Positions 46,100-54,649 of a DNA stretch of 64,000 bases are shown here, piece after piece. The DNA lies in NCBI RefSeq assembly GCF_000702885.1, contig NZ_JNKO01000009.1, positions 62,001-126,000 of the forward strand, in the 5' to 3' direction. Position 1 is the stretch's first letter; each line of letters starts with the position of its first letter. Position numbers and translations under genes: made by a program. This DNA comes from Oribacterium sp. P6A1. GTDB lineage: Bacteria; Bacillota; Clostridia; Lachnospirales; Lachnospiraceae. The notes under the pieces were generated by a model. It was not told the origin of the DNA, ran no database searches, and saw only the letters and a program-made list of their open reading frames with translations.

Positions 46100-46349
46100 A
46101 CTTAATATTTTATCAGATAGACAATAGGATTGCTCACATTAATTTAGTATTTTTTAATACTTTTTTACGACCGGTAATATCAGACATAAACAAAAGCTCT
46201 GATGATTCCGCCTGTTTCTCTTTCATATCTCTTTTGAATCATATTACCCGGTGTTATACTATGATGATAAGGGAGCGCAAAGCGCGTAGCGTTCTTATAT
46301 CATTTTTCTCATTTCTTATCAAATCACCCGAAAGTGAGGTCCTAACATC
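46100..46349. other. Divergent promoter region with palindromic repeat
   Basis: No gene. Contains the palindromic repeat at 46264-46303 and AT-rich sequence upstream of the EAL-GGDEF start. Confidence 0.3.
46264..46303. repeat. Nested-palindrome intergenic repeat, copy 1 (short)
   Basis: Outer arms ATGATAAG (46264-46271) and CTTATATCAT (46294-46303), inner GCGC AAA GCGC hairpin (46275-46285). Outer arm and GC-rich core recur in the larger element at 56939-57051. Confidence 0.55.
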
Positions 46350-47543
46350 ATGGTTATTTCAAAAAATATGGAAAAATTAGTAGCAGGAAGTTCAACCATC
46401 AGAAAGCTCTTCGAAGAAGGCATCCAGATGGCTCAGGAAGTAGGCGCTGAAAATGTTTATGACTTCAGTCTGGGAAATCCCGCCTCTCCGGTTCCTCACG
46501 AAATAAGAGATTCCATAGAAAATATACTTGATAACACCGATGGAAACATTGTTCACGGATACATGAAAAATGCAGGTTATGATGAGGTCCGTAAGGCGGT
46601 TGCAGACAGCCTGAACAGAAAAAACGGGACCTCTTATTCTGCTGATGACATTATCATGACCTGCGGCGCTGCCGGTGCCATGAATTGTGTCTTCAGAAGT
46701 CTTCTGAATGCAGAGGATGAGGTTATAACATTTGCGCCCTTCTTCGGTGAATACAGAAGCTATGTGGCAAATTACGGCGGAAATCTGGTAGTTGTTCCGG
46801 CAGATACAAAGACTTTCCAGCTGAATCTTGACGCCATCCGCCCTCTTATAAACGAAAAGACCAGATGTGTCATCATCAACAATCCGAACAACCCGTCAGG
46901 TGTCATCTATACCGAGGATACCCTGAAAAAGCTTAATGACATACTAACAGAAGCCGAAAAGGAAATCGGGCATCCGATTTACGTTCTCGCAGATGAGCCT
47001 TATCGCGAGCTGGTTTACGGTGATCAGACAGTTCCTTACATACCGAATATCATCAGGAACAGCATCTTCCTGTATTCCTTCAGTAAGACTCTGTCTCTGC
47101 CGGGAGAGAGAATCGGCTATATGGCGGTTTCAAAGGATATTGATTACTATGATGAGATGATCTCTGCTCTTGTGGTCGCTAACCGCTGCCTGGGCTACAT
47201 AAACGCCCCGTCCCTGTTCCAGCTTGTTGTTGCACAGTGCCTGGATATACCTGCAAACCTTGAGTTCTACGACAGAAACCGCAAGCTTCTTTACAACAAA
47301 CTCACAAGCCTCGGTTTTGAAGTGGTGCATCCCGACGGAGCTTTCTACATGCTCATCAAGTCTCCAACTCCTGAAGAAGATGACTTCGTTGCCATGGGAA
47401 AGAAGTACCACATCATCCTTGTGCCGGCCAAATCCTTCGGCTGTCCGGGCTATGTACGTCTCGCCTACTGCGTATCCCACGATATGATAGAGCGTTCACT
47501 GCCGGCTTTTGAAAAGCTCGCAGCCGAGTACTACAACAAATGA
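46350..47543 (+). CDS. PLP-dependent class I/II aminotransferase
   Basis: Cytoplasmic fold-type I aminotransferase of 397 residues, aspartate/aromatic aminotransferase-like. Seen motifs: GAAGAMNCVF (cofactor phosphate region, about 105), NNPNNPSG (about 172-179), ADEPYREL and the cofactor-binding Lys in YSFSKTLSLPGERIGY (Lys about 238). The C-terminal Arg in GYVRLAYC likely binds the alpha-carboxylate. Stand-alone gene; amino donor unknown. The ATG at 46350 has GTGAGG about a dozen bases upstream. Confidence 0.9.
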   Translation: MVISKNMEKLVAGSSTIRKLFEEGIQMAQEVGAENVYDFSLGNPASPVPHEIRDSIENILDNTDGNIVHGYMKNAGYDEVRKAVADSLNRKNGTSYSADDIIMTCGAAGAMNCVFRSLLNAEDEVITFAPFFGEYRSYVANYGGNLVVVPADTKTFQLNLDAIRPLINEKTRCVIINNPNNPSGVIYTEDTLKKLNDILTEAEKEIGHPIYVLADEPYRELVYGDQTVPYIPNIIRNSIFLYSFSKTLSLPGERIGYMAVSKDIDYYDEMISALVVANRCLGYINAPSLFQLVVAQCLDIPANLEFYDRNRKLLYNKLTSLGFEVVHPDGAFYMLIKSPTPEEDDFVAMGKKYHIILVPAKSFGCPGYVRLAYCVSHDMIERSLPAFEKLAAEYYNK

Positions 47544-47620
47544 AATGACTAAGTAAAAAAAGTCTTATCCCACATTTGTGCAAGCACAAGCGGGATAAGA
47601 CTTTTTTCACTTATATCATT
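47544..47620. repeat. Nested-palindrome intergenic repeat, copy 2; also a terminator
   Basis: Outer arms AATGACTAAGT and ACTTATATCATT, a long middle stem AAAAAAGTCTTATCCC / GGGATAAGACTTTTTT (47555-47607), and a core hairpin TTGTGC AA GCACAA (47576-47589). It starts one base after the aminotransferase stop, between convergent genes, and must act as a bidirectional terminator. The same core and outer arms recur at 56939-57051. Confidence 0.75.
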
Positions 47621-47878
47621 TTATTCAGCTTCAGCCAATGCCTGCTCAACTCCTCTTGCGAGCTGATCCGCACAGGATGTGCCCTTTGAACCGCAGAGGT
47701 TTCCCTTCAGGATCTCAACAGCCTTTTTGGCATCATATCCCTCAAGAAGCTTACTGATGGCAAGTGTGTTTCCTGCACATCCGCCGTAAAAATGAACATC
47801 ATGAAGCTTTCCGTCTTCGATACCGAAATCCACCTGTCTGGCACAAACTCCGCTGGTTTTCATACTGTAATTCTGCAT
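47621..47878 (-). CDS. TSCPD domain protein (TIGR03905-like)
   Basis: Small protein of 85 residues matching the stand-alone TSCPD family, related to the C-terminal domain of vitamin B12-dependent ribonucleotide reductases. The signature GTSCADQLA is at about residues 66-74, and conserved Cys also occur in GGCAGNT and NLCGSKG, suggesting metal or Fe-S binding. Function unknown. ATG 47878 has GAGGAGAT upstream. Confidence 0.85.
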   Translation of the reverse strand: MQNYSMKTSGVCARQVDFGIEDGKLHDVHFYGGCAGNTLAISKLLEGYDAKKAVEILKGNLCGSKGTSCADQLARGVEQALAEAE

Positions 47879-48131
47879 AATCTTTTATCTCCTCTTCACA
47901 TAACTCTCTTTTTCTATATCATACATGCCTCAATCTCAGCGTCCGCTTAATCAGTAATGTCGCATGCCTCTCCTGATAATGCACTCTATTGTATCATCTG
48001 ATCACATATTTGACATACTGTTTCTTAAAAGAAGTACAAATTGTACATTTATGATATCTTTACTAACATATATAATATATTCTGAATTTACGCCGAAAAA
48101 GAATTCTGAATAGAGGTTAAATCAGAAAACA
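47879..48131 (+). other. Spacer with likely promoter of the membrane GGDEF gene
   Basis: No gene. AT-rich from 48000 on (ATATATAATATATTC around 48070-48083), which is a likely promoter; no structured RNA was seen. Confidence 0.3.
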
Positions 48132-49649
48132 ATGAGTACTTCAATTTCTCAGGAATACAATGAATTTATACTCAACAACCGAAAAAAGGTCAATGGTTAC
48201 CTGAACATGGTGCTATGGCTTTTTGTGCTGACCGGACCGGCTATAGCTATGGGCGTAGCTATGGGAATTTTTCCAAACGTAACTTATATCACCTGCTGTT
48301 ACATCAGCACTCTGGTCATAGGCCTTTCAGCCCTGCATCTCATCATGCTCAGGAATATACCCCACTCTTTTTCTGCCAGTATCTTTGCTCTGACAGCATT
48401 GGACATACTTCTGTTTTACATGTGTCTGTCCGAAGTGTCCATTCGCATCACCTGGTTCCTGGTTCCGTTTCTCAGTCTGCTCTTCTGTGAAAGGGGCATT
48501 TACTACTATGCCTTTATTCTGAACTTTATCACCATGTTTACAGCAACATATGTGAGTTACATGTATCAGTTTACTCCCGCAGACTCCTCACATTACGCAA
48601 AAATTCTGTTCCTTAACTCCATGGGCGGCTTTACCATAGAGAGCCTTATCATGTTTGTTTCCGGATGTATCATTCTGAGACTTGCGTCTGATTACTACAA
48701 AGGTCTTATAGAAACAAACAACATTATTGAGACTCAGAAAAAAGATATGCTTGAAAAAGTGCAGCTTTTGGATGCGGTAGTCAGGATCTTTGACAATGTA
48801 AACCTCATAAATTTCATAACCCGTACCGAAACCTCTCTTAAAAGCCTTAAAAAGAATTCTCTGTCCATCGATTTTGTCAATCAGAGCCATACTGTGGTAA
48901 ATACACGTTTACAGAAATACATCATTGCCGAACAGCATGAGCAGTTTATGGAATTCACAAACCTGCATACATTGAGAGAACGGCTTATCTGCAGGAATAT
49001 CATAAGCGAAGACTTTATAAGTTCTGAATCCGGATGGATACGTGCGCAGTATATCACTGTTTCGACTGATGATAACGGTCTTCCGTCTGCAGTTATATAC
49101 ATCACACGAAATGTAGATTCGGAAAAGAAGAAAGAGGCTTATCTGCTTGAAATTTCCATGACCGATGCCCTTACAGGCCTGTATAACAGAAGAAGTTATG
49201 ACAAAGACAAACTTGCCATAAACAGTTCACCGCTCCCGGAAAATCTGGTTCTGTTCTCCATGGATGTTAATAATCTTAAGACTGTGAACGATACCCTGGG
49301 ACATAACATCGGAGATGAACTTATCAAAAATGCGTCCCGTTGTCTCTCTGCCGCTATCGGGCCTCTGGGAACCGTTTACAGGGTTGGTGGTGATGAATTC
49401 TTCGCCATAGCCATAACCGGTGATCCTGAAAAGATCCGGAAAGACATCTCTGAACTTACAAAGAGCTATGACGGAACCTATCCTAACCAGCTGAACATCT
49501 CCGTAGGCTATGCATCTTTACGTGATCATCCGGAAGCATCCTACGATGAACTGGAAAACCTGGCAGATGTAAATATGTACGAAGAAAAAGACCGCTATTA
49601 CAGGGAAAACCATATCGACAGAAGACGAAGACGCAGAGCTTCGGGCTGA
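48132..49649 (+). CDS. Membrane-anchored GGDEF diguanylate cyclase
   Basis: 505-residue c-di-GMP synthase. The first 190 residues hold about six membrane helices, followed by a coiled segment and PAS-like stretch (about 205-335), and a GGDEF domain (about 340-495) opening with MTDALTGLYNRRSYD and containing intact VYRVGGDEFFA. No RxxD inhibitory site precedes it. The C-terminus is Arg-rich (DRRRRRRASG). Stand-alone. ATG 48132 with AGAGG about 15 bases upstream, so the start is less certain than the domain call. Confidence 0.9.
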   Translation: MSTSISQEYNEFILNNRKKVNGYLNMVLWLFVLTGPAIAMGVAMGIFPNVTYITCCYISTLVIGLSALHLIMLRNIPHSFSASIFALTALDILLFYMCLSEVSIRITWFLVPFLSLLFCERGIYYYAFILNFITMFTATYVSYMYQFTPADSSHYAKILFLNSMGGFTIESLIMFVSGCIILRLASDYYKGLIETNNIIETQKKDMLEKVQLLDAVVRIFDNVNLINFITRTETSLKSLKKNSLSIDFVNQSHTVVNTRLQKYIIAEQHEQFMEFTNLHTLRERLICRNIISEDFISSESGWIRAQYITVSTDDNGLPSAVIYITRNVDSEKKKEAYLLEISMTDALTGLYNRRSYDKDKLAINSSPLPENLVLFSMDVNNLKTVNDTLGHNIGDELIKNASRCLSAAIGPLGTVYRVGGDEFFAIAITGDPEKIRKDISELTKSYDGTYPNQLNISVGYASLRDHPEASYDELENLADVNMYEEKDRYYRENHIDRRRRRRASG

Positions 49650-49732
49650 AGAAACACTGTCATAATAAGAGCTTTTTCTGAGATATGGGAGTTCAAACGT
49701 AAACATCAGAATTATCAACATATACAGAAGCC

Positions 49733-49767
49733 AAAAAAGATCCGCCATCACGGCAGATCTCTTTTTT
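49733..49767. terminator. Bidirectional terminator
   Basis: AAAAAAGATC-GCC and GGC-GATC-CTTTTTT arms with a 5-base loop, between convergent genes. Confidence 0.85.
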
Positions 49768-49902
49768 GATAATTCCAGGCTGTTAATGTTATATTACAGT
49801 ACCATCCTTTTGCGTGTCATAACAAGCTCTGTACTGATACGCCCGAGTTTGGATGTCCAGCCGTTTTTTTCAACTAATTGTAAATAACTGCAGCAATATA
49901 CT

Positions 49903-51771
49903 TTATTTAGCAGCGTACTTAGCAGCATTCTCACCTGAGATGAAGCCCATGTAAGCGCCTACGCCGAGAGCCTCACGGCCCGGATAGTAATCACCGAAGA
50001 ATCCTGCGGAACTGATGATACCTGCAGCATAAAGACCGGGGATAGCATTGCCATCCTTGTCTGTTACCTCACCTGCAAGGTTGGTTTCGATTCCACCGTA
50101 GTTTCCTCTTGTAAGATCATACTCCTTAACCGCATAGAAAGGACCTGCATCTATAGCTGAAAGATACTCCGCATCCTTACCGTGATCTGTATCCTCACCT
50201 GCCTCACACAGCTTGTTGTACTGATCAACTGTTGCCTGAACTGTTGCAGGATCAAGATTCATATCCTTTGCAAGAGCCTCGATGGAATCCTCCTTGTAAG
50301 CCTGGATCACTGATCCCTCTGAAGTTCTTTCCAGATATTCATCAAGCTTCAGGAATTTATCAGCGATTTCCTGATCCATAACAACCCAGCCGTAATCAGC
50401 TTCACCTTCGTTGATGAAGTAGATCATCTGGTCATGTACTCCGAGAGCCTCGGAAACAGGACGGTTGCCCTTATTGTCAAGAAGGAGACATTCAAACGGA
50501 TAACTGTTGTTCGGCTGACCCACTACAGGCATATCGTATGGATCCGGTGCGAAGCATCCGCTCATGGACTCACCGAAAGCTGACTTAACAGCGCCGACCT
50601 CAACAGCCATATTGATACCGTCACCTGTGTTTGAAACAGCAGTTGATGTGAAATTGTGAAGTGCATCCGGGGCAAGCTCTCCTGTGAGCTCATCGTTCCA
50701 TGCGTAATCACCGCAGGCAAGAACTACAGCCTTTGCATTGATGGTCTTTGTTCCTGTCTTTGACTCACAGACAACACCTGTTACATGATTCTCTGCATCT
50801 GTAAGAAGCTTTGTGGCCCTTGTGTTGAAGTAGATAGGAACGCCGTTATCTGCAAGATTATCCTCAAGCTGATTTACGAGCGCCTGACCGCCCTTTACCT
50901 TAACCTTAGCTGTTGCAAGCTTAATGTTTTCGGCGTTCTTCTTTGCCTGCTCTGAAGCTGTAGGAACCATAGTTCCTTCTTCATTGAGCTTATAGTCAAC
51001 ATTAGCATCTGTAAGGAGCTGTAATACATCAGGTGAAACAGCACATGCAGTGTTTATCTTATCCATATCGAGAGGATTTCTCTCTGTTATCTTGTTACGC
51101 TTTACCCACTTCTCCACAAGCTCAGGAACACCTTCAGCAGTATCAGCTGCGATAAATGAACCTGATGAGAAGATAGATGTTCCGCCGCCGAAGGCAAGCT
51201 TCTCAACAACTACTACATTAGCACCTTCACGCATTGCCTTCTGGGCTGCTGCAAGACCGGCAATTCCGGCACCTACCACAACAACGTCACAGTCAATGGT
51301 CTCGTCCTTTACTTCTACCTTTACTTCACGGTTCTTCCACTCGGATACATCACCGCCGGCCTGCTCTACAGCATCGCCTACAAGCATACGAACAGCAGAG
51401 CTTGATACTGTTGCTCCTGAAACAGCGTCAACTCCGAGCGACTGGTGCTCGATGATGGCATCAGCCATAAGCTTAAGTGCCTTGTCACCAACTCCTGCTG
51501 TCTCATCCTGCTCTGTGTAGTTGATTTCTGCGATCTTACCGTCCTTAACTACAACCTCAGCAGTAATGTCTCCGTCCATGCCCTTTGCGCTGGCAGTGTA
51601 TGTACCGTCAGTAAGGGTGCCGGTAGTCCCGGAAGTCTCTGCGGCTGTTGTTGCAGCCTCTGTTGAAGCCTCTGCAGCGGCTGTAGTAGCTACCGGCACT
51701 GAAGAAGCACCGCATCCTGTGATGGACAGAGCGGATACAACGGCCACTGTTCTAAGCATTGATTTATTCAT
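49903..51771 (-). CDS. FMN-binding, FAD-dependent reductase lipoprotein (fumarate/urocanate reductase-like)
   Basis: Surface lipoprotein of 622 residues: lipobox LSITGCGAS, Ala/Thr-rich linker to about residue 50, FMN-binding domain (about 55-145) whose covalent flavin site DAVSGATVSS has the reactive Thr, then an FAD-binding domain of the fumarate reductase/L-aspartate oxidase fold (about 160-615, VVVVGAGIAGLAAAQKAM at the nucleotide-binding end). This layout fits extracellular flavin-based electron-accepting reductases that draw electrons from the cell. The C-terminal motif usually HGxNRLGGN in fumarate reductases reads GDYYPGREALGVG, so fumarate may not be the acceptor. ATG 51771 follows GAGGGGGA. 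Acceptor and electron donor not identified. Confidence 0.88.
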   Translation of the reverse strand: MNKSMLRTVAVVSALSITGCGASSVPVATTAAAEASTEAATTAAETSGTTGTLTDGTYTASAKGMDGDITAEVVVKDGKIAEINYTEQDETAGVGDKALKLMADAIIEHQSLGVDAVSGATVSSSAVRMLVGDAVEQAGGDVSEWKNREVKVEVKDETIDCDVVVVGAGIAGLAAAQKAMREGANVVVVEKLAFGGGTSIFSSGSFIAADTAEGVPELVEKWVKRNKITERNPLDMDKINTACAVSPDVLQLLTDANVDYKLNEEGTMVPTASEQAKKNAENIKLATAKVKVKGGQALVNQLEDNLADNGVPIYFNTRATKLLTDAENHVTGVVCESKTGTKTINAKAVVLACGDYAWNDELTGELAPDALHNFTSTAVSNTGDGINMAVEVGAVKSAFGESMSGCFAPDPYDMPVVGQPNNSYPFECLLLDNKGNRPVSEALGVHDQMIYFINEGEADYGWVVMDQEIADKFLKLDEYLERTSEGSVIQAYKEDSIEALAKDMNLDPATVQATVDQYNKLCEAGEDTDHGKDAEYLSAIDAGPFYAVKEYDLTRGNYGGIETNLAGEVTDKDGNAIPGLYAAGIISSAGFFGDYYPGREALGVGAYMGFISGENAAKYAAK

Positions 51772-52247
51772 TTTTGTTTCCCCCTCAAAACATGATGATG
51801 CATTTCATTCCTGCATATGAACGTTTTGCATCTGACCTTAAGTCCGGCCGTGTTCGTTTTATCCGGACTGATACTTCACGTCGGTTTCCAGAATCTCCGA
51901 CATGATTGATATTTTTTTGTCACCATGGTTATGAGGAGATTATAGTGCATATCCTTTGTGCATAATGTACTTGTATAAAAACACGAAACGTTTCATTCAG
52001 TCATCTTATATATCAAAAATCAATACAGGCAATACTAAATACCTATATAGTTACAAAATATCCAAAAAAACAGTATCATCAAATTATAAATAATGCCGAT
52101 AAAATAGATATAAGCGGATCAGATGGTCTTAAGTCCACACCGGGGCCGGGCTCATATCTGTCCGGCATGGGCCTTTGATACTCACATTTAGATATAGTCA
52201 GGCGGTCCGATATCTGTTTTTGAAACTTAGATCATTACGGAGTTTTT
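51772..52247. other. Divergent spacer with hairpins upstream of the reductase
   Basis: No gene supported. On the reductase side (minus) are hairpins AGTCCGG / CCGGACT (51841-51847 with 51863-51869) and GTCGG / CCGAC (51880-51884 with 51897-51901). On the other side is GCCGG / CCGGC around 52146-52165. AT-rich core 51990-52100 is a likely promoter zone for both genes. Confidence 0.35.
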
Positions 52248-52727
52248 ATGGAAAGAGAAATAAGACGCAGGCAAAGCATACTGTCAGTCACCGGAAACGG
52301 TGTTATGTTCCTCGGTATGTGGAGCTTTCTGAAAATAAATCTATATTTCATATTGGGCCGGAATGCCATTTTGGAGGATATCCTTGAGGATCAGTCCATA
52401 GATGAAAACACCTTACTGCTGATAATGTATATCATCTCCATGATCCTCGCATCCCTGGAGCTCTTTTTCCGTATAAGGGTAGGTCGGGGCGCCATAGCCG
52501 AATCAAGAGATGAAAAAAAGCCTAAAAGATATATAGGCATGGCTATGACCCTTATCATCCTGTACGTATTTTCAGTGATTTTCACAGTTTTCAATCTGGA
52601 TTTTACCAAAGACGGTTTATGGGACCAACTCGCCTCCATGATAGTGGACATTACTTCTCTGGTTATGCTGATAGAACTGGTCAGTTCCGCAAGTGTCCTC
52701 CGTAAAATAAAGCAACAGATGGGATAA
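52248..52727 (+). CDS. Hypothetical membrane protein
   Basis: 159 residues, four predicted helices (roughly 15-35, 60-82, 95-118, 127-145) between basic loops. I recognise no family. ATG 52248 has GGAG eight bases upstream. It is 5 bases from the next gene, so they should be co-transcribed; the trio 52248-54455 ends at the terminator region at 54500. Confidence 0.65.
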   Translation: MEREIRRRQSILSVTGNGVMFLGMWSFLKINLYFILGRNAILEDILEDQSIDENTLLLIMYIISMILASLELFFRIRVGRGAIAESRDEKKPKRYIGMAMTLIILYVFSVIFTVFNLDFTKDGLWDQLASMIVDITSLVMLIELVSSASVLRKIKQQMG

Positions 52728-52732
52728 TATCT

Positions 52733-53887
52733 ATGCAGAAAGATTTTCATTACTACGCCACATATTGTGCAGCCATACTTTCGGGCTACACCCATGAAGA
52801 AGCCATGGACATATGCTACAGCGCCCAGTTTGTGGACCTGTGTTCTGCCACCCTGCTATCGAAGCTGAAAGCTCCGAAGTCAGCCGCCACTACACAGCTT
52901 CAGCTGGAACTCATGGATTCAAGAACAGATATCGTAAGCCTTCAGAACATAACCCGCATATGGTCATCATTTCATTTTCTTCCGGGGGATCTTTATGCCC
53001 AAAAAGAAAAGTGCTCCAAGCGATATCTCAATAAATACCGACTCATATGCAAGCCCAACAGCGATCTTATGGTGAGCACAGTCGAACATGCAAAGAACAG
53101 TTCCCTTCAGGCCGTAGGCATTGCCATGCACGTTCTCGCTGACACCTGGGCTCACAGCTATTTTGCCGGCACCCCTTCTCTTGTCATCAACAATACCGAC
53201 TCATACTTTTTTGAACTTATCCCCGATGGCGAGACATTTTCCGAAAGGCGTATAACATTTAAACATAAAACCTCCATCAGCGATGATCCCGACAGCTCCA
53301 CATACGTAAGCAGCCTTTATCAGAGCTCCGAGAATTCCATCATGAATCTCGGGCACGGCCGTGCGGGACATCTTCCTGACTACAGCTTCATACGTTACCG
53401 CTATCTTCCGGCCTGGGGTGATTACGACGATATCCTGAAGGACAATCCCTCCGATTACATTCATGCCTTCACCCAGATGATAGAAGCCATGAAGTATATC
53501 CGTGGTGCCAATGCCTCTTTCCAAAAATCATGCTATGACTTTGAGGCTATTTCTCCCTACAGAGATGAGATCGATTCGATCCTTAAAAAGCGTCAGCTCG
53601 ATGCCTGCGCCGACTGGAAAGCCTTTGGTGAAAAGCTTTCGGGACACACCATCGAAGATTTTGATCTCCAAAAATATCAGAGCGAATATACGGAAGCCGC
53701 TCAGGATCAAAAAGACGAAACTTTCATCGGAAGATTTATCCTTGCTGCCATGGTCCAGAAAAGCATGGTCACCAATGCCATCTTTGAATCAGGCAATATC
53801 CTTGCAGGTTTTTCCGTGAACTACTGGAAGAAAGGTTTCAGGGGAATAAAAGACTATAAGAAACTTTTGGATCTGTTCAGGCTATGA
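52733..53887 (+). CDS. Hypothetical protein, DUF6765-like
   Basis: Cytoplasmic-looking protein of 384 residues with no signal peptide. The opening MQKDFHYYATYCAAILSG and the segment IAMHVLADTWAHSYFAGTP (about residues 123-141) resemble the DUF6765 family, whose His/Asp residues recall zinc-dependent phospholipase C/S1-P1-type folds. HY and HxxAD/WAH positions could bind metal; this is inference. It is translated right after the membrane protein gene (5-base gap) and before a DUF308-like gene (25 bases). Confidence 0.55.
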   Translation: MQKDFHYYATYCAAILSGYTHEEAMDICYSAQFVDLCSATLLSKLKAPKSAATTQLQLELMDSRTDIVSLQNITRIWSSFHFLPGDLYAQKEKCSKRYLNKYRLICKPNSDLMVSTVEHAKNSSLQAVGIAMHVLADTWAHSYFAGTPSLVINNTDSYFFELIPDGETFSERRITFKHKTSISDDPDSSTYVSSLYQSSENSIMNLGHGRAGHLPDYSFIRYRYLPAWGDYDDILKDNPSDYIHAFTQMIEAMKYIRGANASFQKSCYDFEAISPYRDEIDSILKKRQLDACADWKAFGEKLSGHTIEDFDLQKYQSEYTEAAQDQKDETFIGRFILAAMVQKSMVTNAIFESGNILAGFSVNYWKKGFRGIKDYKKLLDLFRL

Positions 53888-53912
53888 CACGCCCCACATT
53901 TTAGGAGTAACC

Positions 53913-54455
53913 ATGACAGCATTACAGCGAATCAAAAACATAATAACAGCGCTTTTTATGATAGTATGCAGCATCATACTTCTGTGCTTCCCGGAAAACG
54001 GGTACTACATCGTTTTGCTTTTTCTCAGTTTGTCACTGACTATCTATGGTGTGAAAACCCTCTTTTATTATTTCACCATGGCAAGAAAGATGGTGGGCGG
54101 ACAAAGCATTCTTTACAGAGGTGTTGTCATACTGGATCTAGGTATCTTCTCTCTGACCATAGCTGACAACCCGACGGTTTTTGCAATCGTATATCTTCTT
54201 TTGATTCATCTTTTTACCGGTGTGGTAGACATACTCCGGGCACTTGAAGCAAAAAGTATCTCTGCCCCTGCATGGCGGTTCAAATTCGGAAGCGGAGTGG
54301 TAAACATTGTACTGGCACTTGTAGCTTTTATAGCAGGCGCAATCATGAAATCCATGGAAACCCTGGTATATCTTTACTGTCTTGGACTTTTATCTTCTGC
54401 AGGTGCAAAGTTCATCAGCGCCTTCCGCAAAACCGCAATAGTTTACATTCAGTAA
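53913..54455 (+). CDS. HdeD/DUF308-type membrane protein
   Basis: 180 residues, about six predicted helices, in two similar halves as in the HdeD/DUF308 family (acid-resistance-associated membrane proteins of unknown biochemical role). ATG 53913 follows AGGAG. Last gene of the 52248-54455 group. Confidence 0.6.
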   Translation: MTALQRIKNIITALFMIVCSIILLCFPENGYYIVLLFLSLSLTIYGVKTLFYYFTMARKMVGGQSILYRGVVILDLGIFSLTIADNPTVFAIVYLLLIHLFTGVVDILRALEAKSISAPAWRFKFGSGVVNIVLALVAFIAGAIMKSMETLVYLYCLGLLSSAGAKFISAFRKTAIVYIQ

Positions 54456-54500
54456 AACGCCCGTGTAATTACCTGCAACGTAAATAAGTCCTCCGCGTGT

Positions 54501-54520
54501 CCGGAAGCCATCACTTCCGG
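54501..54520. terminator. Hairpin after the DUF308 gene
   Basis: Perfect 7-bp stem CCGGAAG / CTTCCGG with 6-base loop; no clear T-run, so a weak terminator or processing signal. Confidence 0.4.
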
Positions 54521-54573
54521 TCGTATTCGAAACTTTCGCCTGTTATAAACGTGCGCCGTAAGGCGCAAAACAA

Positions 54574-54599
54574 AGGCGTCGCATTTTAGTGCGACGCCT
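54574..54599. terminator. Terminator between convergent genes
   Basis: Perfect 10-bp stem AGGCGTCGCA / TGCGACGCCT with 6-base loop; on the minus strand it is followed by TTTGTTTT. A smaller GCGCC / GGCGC hairpin is at 54553-54566. Confidence 0.8.
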
Positions 54600-54649
54600 C
54601 CTGCTTGTCCAAAGACTATTTAATTGTAAACATGATGGTCAGACTGTCT

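Noticed and set aside
49903-51771. Assignment as urocanate reductase
   Set aside because: Domain order fits, but no substrate-specific residue could be verified and no histidine-degradation gene is nearby.
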